64,000 nucleotides of DNA from Musa acuminata AAA Group (lineage: Eukaryota; Streptophyta; Magnoliopsida; Zingiberales; Musaceae): NCBI RefSeq assembly GCF_036884655.1, contig NC_088331.1, forward strand, positions 20,112,001-20,176,000, given 5' to 3'. How positions within the stretch are numbered: the first letter of the stretch is position 1; each line of letters starts with the position of its first letter. Below, in pieces: positions 39,301-51,300 of the stretch. The translations under genes were made by a program, and so were the position numbers. A model generated the notes under the pieces. The model saw only the letters and a list, made by a program, of their open reading frames with translations. It was not told where the DNA came from and searched no databases.

Positions 39301-42300
39301 AATATGAATACATTTGTGAGAGATTTGTTCCTTGCATCATATTGTCTTGAAAAGGCACATGTACGTTTTGTTGTTCCGCGTGTGCTTCCGATATATGCTA
39401 CTTATTGTTAAAACTGCCCTCTTGTACTCTGGTGTGTGGGATTGTCTGGACCTTTGCCAGAAATGGTAAAGGGTATGTGCTTATTGCCCGCTCTGTGGGA
39501 TATTCTGGACCTTTGCCAGAAATGGTAAAGGGTATGTGCTTAGAGCCTGCGATGCTCTGCCGGCCCCCCTGACTTCACCTAGACGTGGGTGGATGGAGCT
39601 CCCAGACGTGGGAGACTTTTGTCAGGTGGTCATTCAGAAATGGATGAATCACATTCTGACTGAGATCCCACTACACCTTCTATATGTTTGATATGACATC
39701 CAGAGTTTTGGTGAGTTGTTTCTGTTCATGCTCTGGATAAGAATGATATGATTGCAACGTCAAGGACGACGTTTGAGCTTCTGTACGATATTTGTTTTTG
39801 ATATGCTCTGAAATGCTTCATTCACTGATGATTTTGCTTCGAAATGTTCCATATGCCGTTGATATGCTTCGGAACATTTTATATGCCATTGATAAGCTCC
39901 GATATGTTTCCTTTGTTACTGATATGCTCCAATTACTCTATGCCCCATCTGTCAGGAACCAAATATGTAAGATTGAAAGGACAATTGTGTTTCTGCTCCT
40001 AATGATATTATGTCTACGAAATCGTATATTCTACCTTGTATTTTGAAACTGTATCTCTTTGGAAATTGTACTATTTTGATATGGATATGTTAGTCACTTG
40101 CTGAGCTCTTTATGCTCACCCCGTTTGTTGATAAATTTTTCAGGATAGCGTATTGCTTGCTTAAATGTTAAGATTGGGCTGAGGCGGTGGAAAGTTTAGA
40201 AGATTTTGGGCAGATCTTTGTTAGCATATGTGTATTTGTTGTATAAGATACTCTGCATCTTATGAAATGTGACGATGAATCTAAACCTGTGGATTTTGTG
40301 TAAGATAAAGGATCCCTCATGTATAGGATTTTGGAATGTTAAGTTAAATTCATATAATGATATGATCTTATGGTAATCGTTGGTTTCATGACTGCATAGA
40401 CTTCCCCACTTGTGAATTTATGTTGTGGTTATTATTTTGATGAGTTGAGTTCAGATTGTATGAATTATCGAGTGATATGTGGTATGTTTATGAATTGCAC
40501 AGGGTTATGAATTTGTAGACTATAGAGGTGAAATTTTGATCTGAATGTTTTCTTAGTGACCTCAAATGTGTGTTTGGATCCTGGGTTAGTTATGATGAAA
40601 ATTTTAAATATTGTCGATATTTTGAGGGGCGTGACATATATGGTAGGTGTTACGACGAGTAAAGGTTCGGATATGAGATATCTGTTGCAGCTCCTATTTT
40701 ATTGGATATCTAGTAAGCCCCTGAATTATTGGATCTTATGGATAAGTTCTAGGAAGAGCCAATAAAAGATTACTGCATAGAGAGCAAATAAAAGGTACCT
40801 AATATGGCAAGATTTATTAAGGTTAAGTTGAAATGGAACTCTATAAATAGGAGGGAACCGAAAGGGCATAGGTTGGACCTTTTTTGGCTACCACCTCCTA
40901 TTCTCTATGCAGTGATTTAAGGAGCGTCTTTGTCACATCTACCGTGTGGATCACCATTAGAGAGGACAGTTGACCTCCTTCATCCACTCCTATAAATCTG
41001 GGATTTTGCAAGGATATATGATATCCCTAGGTAACAAATCTGTCATGACGTGCGCGGTTTTCAGTTTTGCATTTTGTTTCGTGCACCAATCTTTGCACGA
41101 CGACGAAACCTTTTCCTTTTAGGAAATTTGGGATTTGTTTTTCTTTTCTTCCGCTATGCATGTGATGCTCTATCCAAGTTTTTTAATACCAATAAGAGTT
41201 ATTGAGAGATTATTGGGTAGAAATCCACTAATCCAAGAGGCTTTAGTAGTTGGATGGAGATCCAGTACCCAATAAGGTAAGATCTATTAGAGTTAAGTTG
41301 ATAGGGACCTTTATAAATAAGAGGGAACTAAAGAGGCATAGGCTAGACCCTTTTTGACTGCTACCTCCTATTCTCCTCCCTCCCTCTCCTTAGCCGACAG
41401 CCCTAGTTTGAGGCATATGGACAGCAAGAAAGGTCGACCCTTTCTTGATCACATGGTCTGTATGGAGTGGAAGATCATGTAGTGATTTAAAGAGCATCTT
41501 TACCGTATTTATCGTGTGGATTACCGCTGGAGAGAAGGACAATTAACCTCCTTCATCCACTCTTACAGATCTGGGATTTTACAAGAATATATAATCTCTC
41601 TAGATATAAAAAGGACTTAAATCAGCCACGTTAAATGTTGGGGATACTCCGTAATCTTTAGGTAGCTCAATCTCATAATCATTTTTGCCAATTTTCTTAA
41701 GCACCTTGAATGGACCATCAGCCTTTGGTTTCAGTTTTCCAAATTTGCCCGGCGGAAACCTCTCCTTCCTTAAATGAATCCAGACCAAATCACTTGCATT
41801 AAATTCCACATGTTTTCTGCGTTTGTTAGCAGCTTTCATGTACCTCTCATTTTGTTTCTCAATAGTTGCTTTCACACCCTCATGTAGCTTCCTTATCTGC
41901 TTAGCTCTTTCATCAGCATCTCCACTAAATTGTTTTGTTGTAGAATGAGGGATTAAGTCCAAAGGACCAGCAGGATTAGCACCATAAACTACCTCAAAAG
42001 GACTCTTACCAATACTATGATGCATAGAACGATTGTAGGCAAACTTAATTTGTGGAAGAAAGACATCCCATTGCTTAATATTCTTGCCAACGTAGCTTCT
42101 AAGCAAATTTCCCAAGGGTTTGTTACCTCAGTTTGCCCATCGGTTTGTGGATGATGCGAGCTGCTGAAATTCAAAGAAGTACCGAGCTTCCTCCAAAGAG
42201 TTCTCCAAAAATGACTAACAAATTTTGAATCTCGATTAGACACCATAGTTCTTGGAATACCATGCAATTTAACAATCTCCTTAAAATATAAATCAGCAAT

Positions 42301-45300
42301 ATGAGATGTATCATTTGATTTATTGTATGGAACAAAGTGAGACATTTTTGAGAATCTGTCAACAACAACCATGATAGAATCCTTGTTCCTTTGAGTTCTT
42401 GGCAGTCCCAAAACGAAATCAAGACTCACATCCTCCCATGGAGCATTTGGCACTAGCAATAGAGTGTACAAACCAGAATTTTGACTTCTTGTTTTTGCCA
42501 AATGACACAATCGGCATTGCTTCACATGTCTATCCACATCTTTGAACATTTTAGGCCAGTAGAAATTTGATTGAACAAGAGCTAGAGTCTTGTCCCTACC
42601 GAAATGTCCTCCCAAAACACCACCATGAGCTTCAGCTAGAATTACTTGTCTGAAAGAACAAGATGGAACATACAAAGCATTAGCTCGAAAAAGAAAACCA
42701 TCAAAGATAAAAAATTGTTGAAAGAAACCTGTTTTACAATTCTACCATATCGAGCCGAAATCCACATCGTTCTCATATAGATCTTTGAATGTTTCAAATC
42801 CAACCACATTGACTTTCATTGCTAATAATAAAGAACGCTTTCTGCTCAATGCGTCAGCCAAGGTCCGCCATACCGTACCGTACCGGAGTTTCGACCCGGG
42901 CTCGGTACGGTACGGTACCGGTGTATCGGGCGGTACACCAGGGCGTATTGAGCGGTACACCCTGGTGTACCGTACTGTAGCAGTGCTACAGTACTACACT
43001 GTAGCACTGTAGCGGTACAGGGTGGTCCGCGTACCGAGTACCTGGCGGACCGGTATGTACCGCCCGGTACGGCCGGTACGCTTCGGTACGGCAGACACTG
43101 GCGTCAGCAACTACATTTTGAACACCAGATTTGTGCTTGATTGTAAAGTTGTAAGATTGTAAAAACTTCACCCAAGCTGCATGCCTCTTGTTTAGCTTGT
43201 GCTAGTGATTAATGAACTTTAATGCCTCATGATCATAATATAGAACAAATGGCTTGGCAAGAAGGTATTGACTCCAATGAGACAAAGCTCGATAAATTGC
43301 ATAAAACTCCTTATCGTAAGTAGAGTATTTCTTTCTCGTATCATTCAGCTTTTCACTAAAAAATGCACTGGGCTTTCCGTCTTGGCTCAAAACAGCACCA
43401 ATTCCCACATTAGATGCATCACATTCAACTTCAAACACATTATCAAAATTTGGTAGAACTAATATAGGAGCTTCAGTCACTTTTCTTTTCAAAAGCTCAA
43501 AAGCATCATTAGCTTCACTAGTCCATTTGAATTTATCACATTTCAGACATTCGGTGACTGGAGCGACAATAGAGCTGAAACCTTTGATAAATCTTCTGTA
43601 AAATGAAGTTAAGCCATGGAAACTCCTCACATCATGCAATGAAGCAGGTGTTGGCCAACTGAGAATAGCCTCTACCTTACTTTGATCCATCATGATTCCA
43701 TCTTTGACAGCTCATCAGCATATTCCCTGCACAAAGGAATACATTAATGGAGTTGGTTGGCAGTTGTAAAGCTGTATCATGGTGCTTTTCTTCATGGCTA
43801 AGGAATACATTAATGGAGTTGGTTGGCAGCTGTAAAGCACTTAATTTCGAAATTCCCTATGTATGAAGGGTTGTTTCATGCACTAGTATTTATTTTGAGG
43901 TTTAGGTCTTAGAAAGCACTTTAGAAACTGAGGATATTGACAGAAGCTCTCTTGGAGTGCTCTTTGGAACTCTGTATCTCTTGGATGCATCCTTGAGTGG
44001 TGAGTCTTTTGCTTTTAGTTCTGTATCCTTGTTTATTATCATTAGGGTGGTGATCTTCTGTATCCCTTTTGATTTTTAAACTTGGTGGTGAGCTATATTT
44101 CGTTTTACCGAAGTTTCTTCAAGAGTTCGTTCATAGCCTTTTGTGACATTCTCTATCTGAACAAATGTTCTATCGGTGTTCATTCGAAATCCATTCTGCA
44201 TTTTTACCCTCCCCGGTATCAGTTTGGTATCAGAGCTAAAGGCTAGAGATCATGGCAAGGCGGAATGGAAAAGATGTAGTTGGTGAAGGTAGCGACCATA
44301 AAGATGATGCTGAGTCGTTGAGGCTGCAGCTACGAAAATTGCTGCGTAGCCTACAAGAAAACAATGAAATAATCGACGAACTTCAAGGTAGATATAACCA
44401 ACATGAAAATGACGCTCGAGAGTTTACTTCTGATGATGATACACCTCTTCCAAGGGAGTCGAGAAGATGTCGAAGAAGAAATGAAGTCCAAGACGAGTGA
44501 CAGAATAAATATAACCCCAGATTTGATATTCCAGAATTTCAAGGTAAAATAAATGTTGATGACTTTCTCGATTGACTTAATACAGTAGAAAGAATTTTCG
44601 ATTTTCATGAACCACCAGAACAAAAGAAGGTCAAACTTGTGGCACTCAAACTCAGGCGGAATGCATCTTTTTGGTGGGAAAATCTAAAGAAACAAAGAGA
44701 ACGTGAGGGGAAAAGTAAGATCGTTACATGGGAGAAAATGAAAAGGGATATAGAAGATCACCACCCTAATAATAATAAACAAGGATACTGAACTGAAAGC
44801 AAAAGACTCACCACTCAAGGACGCATCCAAGAGATACAGAGTTCCAAAGAGCACTCCAAGAGAGCTTCTGTTAATATCCTCAGTTTCTAAAGTGCTTTCT
44901 AAGACCTAAACCTCAAAATAAATACTAGTGCATGAAACAACCCTTCATGCATTGGGAATTTCGAAATTAAGTGCTTTACAGCTACCAACCAACTCCATTA
45001 ATGTATTCCTTAGCCATGAAGAAAAGCACCGTGATATAGCTTTACAACTGCCAACCAACTCTGTTAATGTATTCCTTTGTGCAGGGAATATGCTGATGAG
45101 CTATCTTATCTGAGTAGGCTGGTAGATTATGTGGCAATATTATTGGCTGAAGAAAAATATCATATTATCAGCATGGTCCATATGAACAAATTGTAGCAAA
45201 TTAGACACTCCCGTGTCATCCAAGCTTCTATTTTGCCTTCTCTGCAAGGTCTTTGTAGTTTCTTTTTTAGTGCCTGTCTGTTAGAACCCTTGCAGATTCT

Positions 45301-48300
45301 AAGCTTGGGGTTGATCTCTTTAGGGGATCGGCTTCCTTGGAACTCTATAGGGATTTCTTCCTCTAAGTTACTGCTCAAAGGCTGCAGAAAAGATTCATCT
45401 ATTGTCTATCAAAAAAGGATGAATACATGACTATTTATAGGGTTTCTAAACCCTAACTCCTAATATGACTCCTACTCAATTAAGACTCGTACTCAAGACT
45501 CCTATTCCTTTATAACTTCTAATTCTTCTATAAGAAATAACCTCCAAACCTTAGTTGGCCTCTTCACCTCTTTAATAGGGGTCGGCTTAGGTAGGTTTCA
45601 AATTAGCCTTGTCCTCGAGGCTGACAATCCATGAATTATGAGAATTTGATCTTCAAGTCGTCATAGTTCTCCCAAGTGGCACATTCTGCTGGTAAGTTCG
45701 CCCACTGTATTAGCACTTCAGTAGTGGGTCGTCGTCGTCGAGTCACAATTCGTCGATCAATAATGACACTCGATAGGGTATGGAGTTCTCCTTAGGTAGT
45801 TATATTTGGTGGGTGGCTTTGGGCTGTCTCCAAGCACTTGTTTACCACTTCCGTCTGGCCGTCGGTTTGCGGGTGATATGCCATACTCCTTTTCAATTTA
45901 GTGCCTTTATAGCGTAATTCTTTTGAGTCCCAATTGTAATGAGCCACGGAGCTTGGTGCTTCCTCCAATTTTTATTTTTTGATCTTACTGGTCTCCTGAT
46001 CTTCCTGCCATTCCCTCTTAATATTCTCAGGGATGTTGCTAGTCGAAAGTGAAATGACCGAAAATTTAGCTTGCTTGGGTAGTTGTGAAAGCGCATTTGC
46101 AACAATATTCTCTTTCCCCTTTTTGTAAGTTATTTCATAATCATATCCAAGAAGCTTTGTTAACTATTTTTGCTATTCGGGGGAAGATATCTTCTGCTCC
46201 AAGAAATATTTTAGGCTTTTATGGTTGGTCTTGATTTGAAAGCGTCGCTCGATCAAGTACGATCTCCATTTGGCCACCGCATGCACAATCGTGAGCATCT
46301 CCTTGTCATAAATAGTCATTTTGAGATGGGAAGGAGATAATACCTTACTGGTATACGCGAGAGGGCGGCCATCTTGCATTAGTACAACACCAATTCCGAC
46401 TCCGGAGGCATCGACTTCAATAATGAAAGTCTTGTCGAAGTTGAGTAGCGCTAGTATGAGCGTTGTCGTCATTGCGGCTTTAAGTTTGTCGAAGACGGTG
46501 GTGGCTTTGTCCAACCATTGAAAAGCATCTTTTTTCAGCAAGGAAGTAAGTGGTGCATTGATCTATCCATCATTATTTACGAACTTGTGGTAGTAGCCTA
46601 TTAAACCGAGAAAGCCACGTAGCAATTTTATGTTCCTCGAGGTCGGCCAGTTCTGTATTGCTCCAATTTTGGAGGGGTCCACTGCTACACCTTCCTCTAA
46701 TATGATATGCCTAAGATATTCCATATTCTGTTGAAGAAAGTAAAAATTCGTAGTGGTCGTTGTGTGTTCAAAAGGTGGTTTTCGGTATGTCTTCTTTGCA
46801 CCCTCGTATTTGATGATACTCGGATTAAAGGTCCAACTTTATGAAGATTTGTGCTCCCTTTCATCTAGCAATTCATCTACTATTGGAGTAGGGTATTTGT
46901 CGTTGACGGTTATACCGTTGAGAGCTCGGTAATCAACACACAATCGTCATGTTCCGTCCTTCTTTTGTACGAGGAGCACCGGTGAAGAGTAGGGCTGCAA
47001 CTTGGCCGAATAACTCCTGTTTCGAGCATCTCTTTTATAATCCTTTTTATTTCATCCTTCTGGAGATGTGGATACTGATATGGCTGAGTATTTGCTGGAG
47101 ATTTACCTGGAAGAATCGTTATACAATGATCATGCCGACGGGTAAGAGGTAGGTTGCGTAGTTCATCAAATATATCTGAAAATTCAGCAGGCAAAGGAAG
47201 TAGATTTAGATCTTCAAATTTTGTTGACTCTCTCTTAGTTTGCTGCTCAAGTTGTACCAAAAAGCTGCTGCATGCTTTATGTAAAACCTTCTCTATTTGT
47301 TGTGTGCAAATCATTGTTACGTCGCCCCAACATTTCCCGTACAGTATCACCTGTTTTTCCTTACTATAAAATTTCATAATTAGTTTCATAAAATTCCAAG
47401 AAACATCACCTAACGTCATCAACCATTTAATTCTGAGCATGGCCTCATGATCATCAAGAGGGAGAAGGAAGAAATATACAATTATCTCTTGGTCCTGCAG
47501 CAATAGTTTTGCCCACGGGCATCTTTGGTCGCACTTTAGGGTTCTGCCGTCGGCGACCTTTACATCGGACTTGCTGCAACCTTCTATGTGGAGTGTCATC
47601 CGAGCTGCAACCTTACTATTTAGGAAGTTATTAATGCTACCCATGTCGATGAGAACAGTGATCGGTTGTTGTTTGAGAAAGCCTCCAACTTTCATCGTTT
47701 ACGGGTTTGAGTAGCCAGCTAGTGCGTATACCGTAACGTCGGTCGGTTGTGGCTCTTCTTCCGCATCTTCTTCTTCATGTTCAAGGCTCTCTTCTGGATG
47801 TTCAATGCCCTCTTCTTCTACTGGTTCAATCATAAGAAGTCTCCCTTTACTACAACAATGCTCAAGGCTCCACGACTCATCGCAGTGCCAACATAGCCCC
47901 TTTGCAGATCGCTCCTGAAGCTCTTCTCTTGTCAACCGTTTTGGTGCAGGGACTCAGTTGACAGTAGAGGGGGCTGAGGGCTTCAGTATTGCTAGTCGGG
48001 GAGTGACCCTAGTCCTTCAGGCTTTATAGTTTAATCGCTCCTCTTGAAGTCGTGTGAAAGAGATGACTGCCATAAGCGTGTACGGTTGTCACGCTTTAAC
48101 TTCTCTCCGGATCTCCGGCTTCAAGCCCTCAATGAAGGTCCCCAATAGCTGTTTTTGAGACCAATCACGAGTTTGATTAGATAATCTTTTAAACCTGGTT
48201 TGGTACTCCTGAATGGTGGAGGTTTGTCGGATCTTTGCTAGTTGTCCGTCAATGTTCTCATAATTGGTTGGTCCGAAGCGGATCAGCAGTCCTTCATTGA

Positions 48301-51300
48301 ATTGTTGCCATGAGAGGATTCCATGAGTGTGTTCAAACCAGTCAAACCACTGTATGGCATCCCCTTCAAGATGTATAGCCGCAATTTTCACCATAGATGC
48401 ATCTGCAGTTTTGTGGTATCGAAAATATCGCCCCGCGCGTGAGATCTAACCAATCGGGTCTCTTTCTTCCCATCTAGGGAATTCCACCCTCATGCATGGA
48501 TAGTTGGGATTGATCATAGAACCTCCCCCTCTCTTGAAAGTCATCTCTTCTGGCTTGGTGCAATTGGTTAGAGCTCTCCCCTTGATGTGATTTCTTCGGG
48601 CTTGGTGGTCGGCCAAAATTGAGTTCGGTAAAGAGAGTCCGAATCTTATCTTCCATTCGCGCCTCGAAGGCTTCGAATTTAGCATTGATTGCCTCCTTAG
48701 ATGCCAAAGTATATGCCTCCAAATCTGTGATGTTAAGATCTCTCTTTTGTTGTCGGGTTAAAGGCATGTATAGGTTGAGAGAAGTGATGGTCGAAAGGGT
48801 TGGTGGATTGGTGGATGTAGGCTGCGGTTTAGGCTTGTTTTGTGGCTGTTTTGGGTGCAGTTTGAGGGTGTGGTTTGGTAGAGTTTTAGGGCTGTGGATG
48901 AAAGTTTTAGATCTGTGGTAGATGGCAGCAAAGGTTTGATAGAAATCAATGGAAGTTGCTGCAGATATGTGTTGTCTTGTAAGAGCAGAATTGTTGTCGA
49001 AGAAACAGCGGTTTCTCGATGAAATTTCCATCAAAAACTTGAGAAATTTGAGGAGAGAATTAACAGCAAAATCTTAGCTTATATGACAGCAAGGATATCC
49101 AATTTAATCAAGAAAATTTCGACAGTATAATAGCAAGGAAATTGGTGCAAGTTGCGATAGTAGAATTCTCGTCGAAAAATTTCAGCGGTTTGCTACGAAA
49201 AATTGTAGCAACACAAAATCATTTCTAGAGATGAATTCATCAATAGATCAATCTTAGATGGAAGCCAAGATGATCTATGAAGTGTATAAGAAATTTCATT
49301 CAAAAAAGATTGCAAATAGATGGGTTAAGGCAACAATATGCGGCTGAAATTTTCTGCAGCATAGATTTTCAAGTGTAGCAGATTGGACGTAAAAGATCAG
49401 TGGTTTATATTAAGAATTTTTCGACGAAACCAAAGGGAAATCCACTATAGTAAGTGTCAAAGCTATCTTAAAAATTTCATAGAGATTTGGACAGAATAAA
49501 CATAGTAGCAAGATAAAACAAACTGTACTATGCGGCTGGAATTTTACAATGCAGATTTTCACGTATAGCAGTTTAGACGTAAAAGATCAATGGTCTATAT
49601 TGAGAATTTTTTCACAAAACCAAAGGGAAATATGCTTTTAGGAAGTGTTAAAGCTGTCATAAAAATTTCGTAGAGATTTGGATAGAAAAAACGTAGTAGC
49701 AAGATCAAACAAACTGTGCTATACGGCTGGAATTTTACAGTGCAGATTTTCAAGTATAGTAGTTTAGACATAAAAGATCAATGGTTTATATTGAGAATCT
49801 TTTGACAAAACCAAAGTGAAATCTGATGTTAGGAAGTGTCAAAGCTGTCATAAAAATTTCGTAGAGATTTGGATAGAAAAAACGTAATAGCAAGATCAAA
49901 CAATCTATGCTATGCGGTTGGAATTTTACAATGTATCTTTCGTCGTAGAGATGAAAACTTTGCGACGAAAAGTTTATGCAGCAATTTTGGAACAATTTTT
50001 TTTTTTGATTTTCGAATAAGGATAACTAAATTACAGCAGCAGTAAGGTAGAAAACTAGAACCTGTTGCAATTCACGGGGAGATCAAAGGATGATCCGCGG
50101 TGGTGGAGATGACGACGGAATTTGGCGACTATCTTTTAAGCAATTGTGGGAATTGCTTTGAGCGGCTGTGGAGGGCTGATGGATGACTGTGGAAGGGCAG
50201 CGAGATGCCAAGAACGCTGCTCTGATACCAGGTGTTAGAACCCTTGCAGATTCTAAGCTTGGGGTTGATCTCTTTAGGGGATCGGCCTCCTTGGAACACT
50301 ATAGGGGTTCCTCCAAGTTGCTGCTTAAAGGCTGCAGAAAAGATTTATCTATTATCTATTAAAAGAGGATGAATACATGGCTATTTATAGGGTTTCTAAA
50401 CCCTAACTCATAATAGGACTCCTACTCAAGACTCCTAATAGGACTCCTACTTAAGACTCCTATTCCTTTACAATTTCTAATTCTTCTATAAGAAATAACC
50501 TCAAAACCCTAGCTGGCCTCTTTACCTCTTTAATAGGAGTCGGCTTAGGTAGGTTTTACATGAATGCCCCTCTCAATTAGGACTCTTCTAGTTAGAGTCC
50601 TAACACCGTCTTTGCCGTAGTGGAAGCACTGGTCTTTATCCTTTCTTGGGTCCTTGGCAACCTTTGGTTTGCCCGGTTTGCCCTTGTCCTTGCCCTTCGT
50701 AAGAGACTTCTCTATCTTTCTTTTATTTCTGGTTTCACTAGCATAGAGGATTGACTTTTCTTTCTTGATGGTGCTCTCAGCCAAGGTGTGTAGTACCGAG
50801 CGGTACGTACTGGTCCGACGGCATACTGGTACGCGGACCGCCCGGTACCGCTACAGCATTATACTGTAGCACTGCTACAGTGCTACAATAATATAAAATA
50901 AAATAAAATTGTTCGGTACACTAGGGTGTACCGCTCGGTACGCCTTGGTGTACCGTTCGATACACTGATACTGTACCGTATCGAGCCCGGGTCGAAACGC
51001 CGGTACGGTACGGTACGGCGAACCTTGCTCTCAGCCTCCCTCAACATATTGAGGAGCTCAAGGAGTGTCACATCAAGTTTGTTCATGTTAAAATTCATAA
51101 TGAATTGAGAAAAGGAGTCTGGTAGGGATTGAAACACAAGATCCACACACAGGTTATCCTCTAAGACCATTCCTAGACCTATGAATTTCTTTATCCACTT
51201 AATCATCTTAAGGACATGGTTCTGAATCGGTGTCTCCTCAGTCATCCTAGCACGAAAGAGACTCTTGGATATTTTATATCATTGAGTTCTTTCCTATTCC

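Larger units (their letters stand above)
32081..40636 (+). mobile_element. Ty3/Gypsy element 2 (Del/Tekay-like chromovirus), TSD TATAT
   Basis: LTRs at 32081-33429 and 38044-40636 start TGTAACATCCC and end GGGGCGTGACA. The target duplication TATAT is at 32076-32080 and 40637-40641. The primer-binding site (TGGTATCAGAGC) is at 33434-33445. The single gag-pol frame is broken by only two stop codons. The two LTRs differ at few positions where they align but greatly in length (1349 versus 2593 bp). The copia LTR interrupted by gypsy 1 continues after it. Confidence 0.92.
21614..41606. other. inverted segment of about 20 kb
   Basis: At the left edge copia LTR sequence (minus) abuts the last codons of a gypsy polyprotein (plus). 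At the right edge copia LTR (plus) abuts the same gypsy polyprotein (minus). Flipping the segment joins ctctctaga to taacaaatctcac, restoring the LTR. It also joins NVADLSPFY to [18 protein letters not shown], restoring the gypsy C-terminus. The gypsy target duplication TTGGA is at 22302-22306 (plus) and 45219-45223 (as TCCAA), in opposite orientations as an inversion predicts. Only a few bases of TAT-type microhomology are at the breakpoints. Confidence 0.85.
45279..50605 (-). mobile_element. Ty3/Gypsy element 4, older copy of the gypsy 1 family, TSD CTGTC/CCGTC
   Basis: LTR at 50233-50605 (TGTTAGAACCC to GAGTCCTAACA). The other LTR starts at 45279 and is truncated near 45598. The flanks are CTGTC (45274-45278) and CCGTC (50606-50610), four of five matching. 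The primer-binding site TGGTATCAGAGC (minus strand) lies next to 50233. Same family and gene order as gypsy 1, but with many more stops and a deletion through most of integrase (45830-45900). It is inserted in the copia Gag zinc knuckle. Confidence 0.85.

Noticed and set aside
21614..45218. Two independent gypsy R insertions instead of one inverted element
   Set aside because: A single target duplication (TTGGA) with its halves in opposite orientation and exact protein continuity across the breakpoints favour one insertion followed by inversion.
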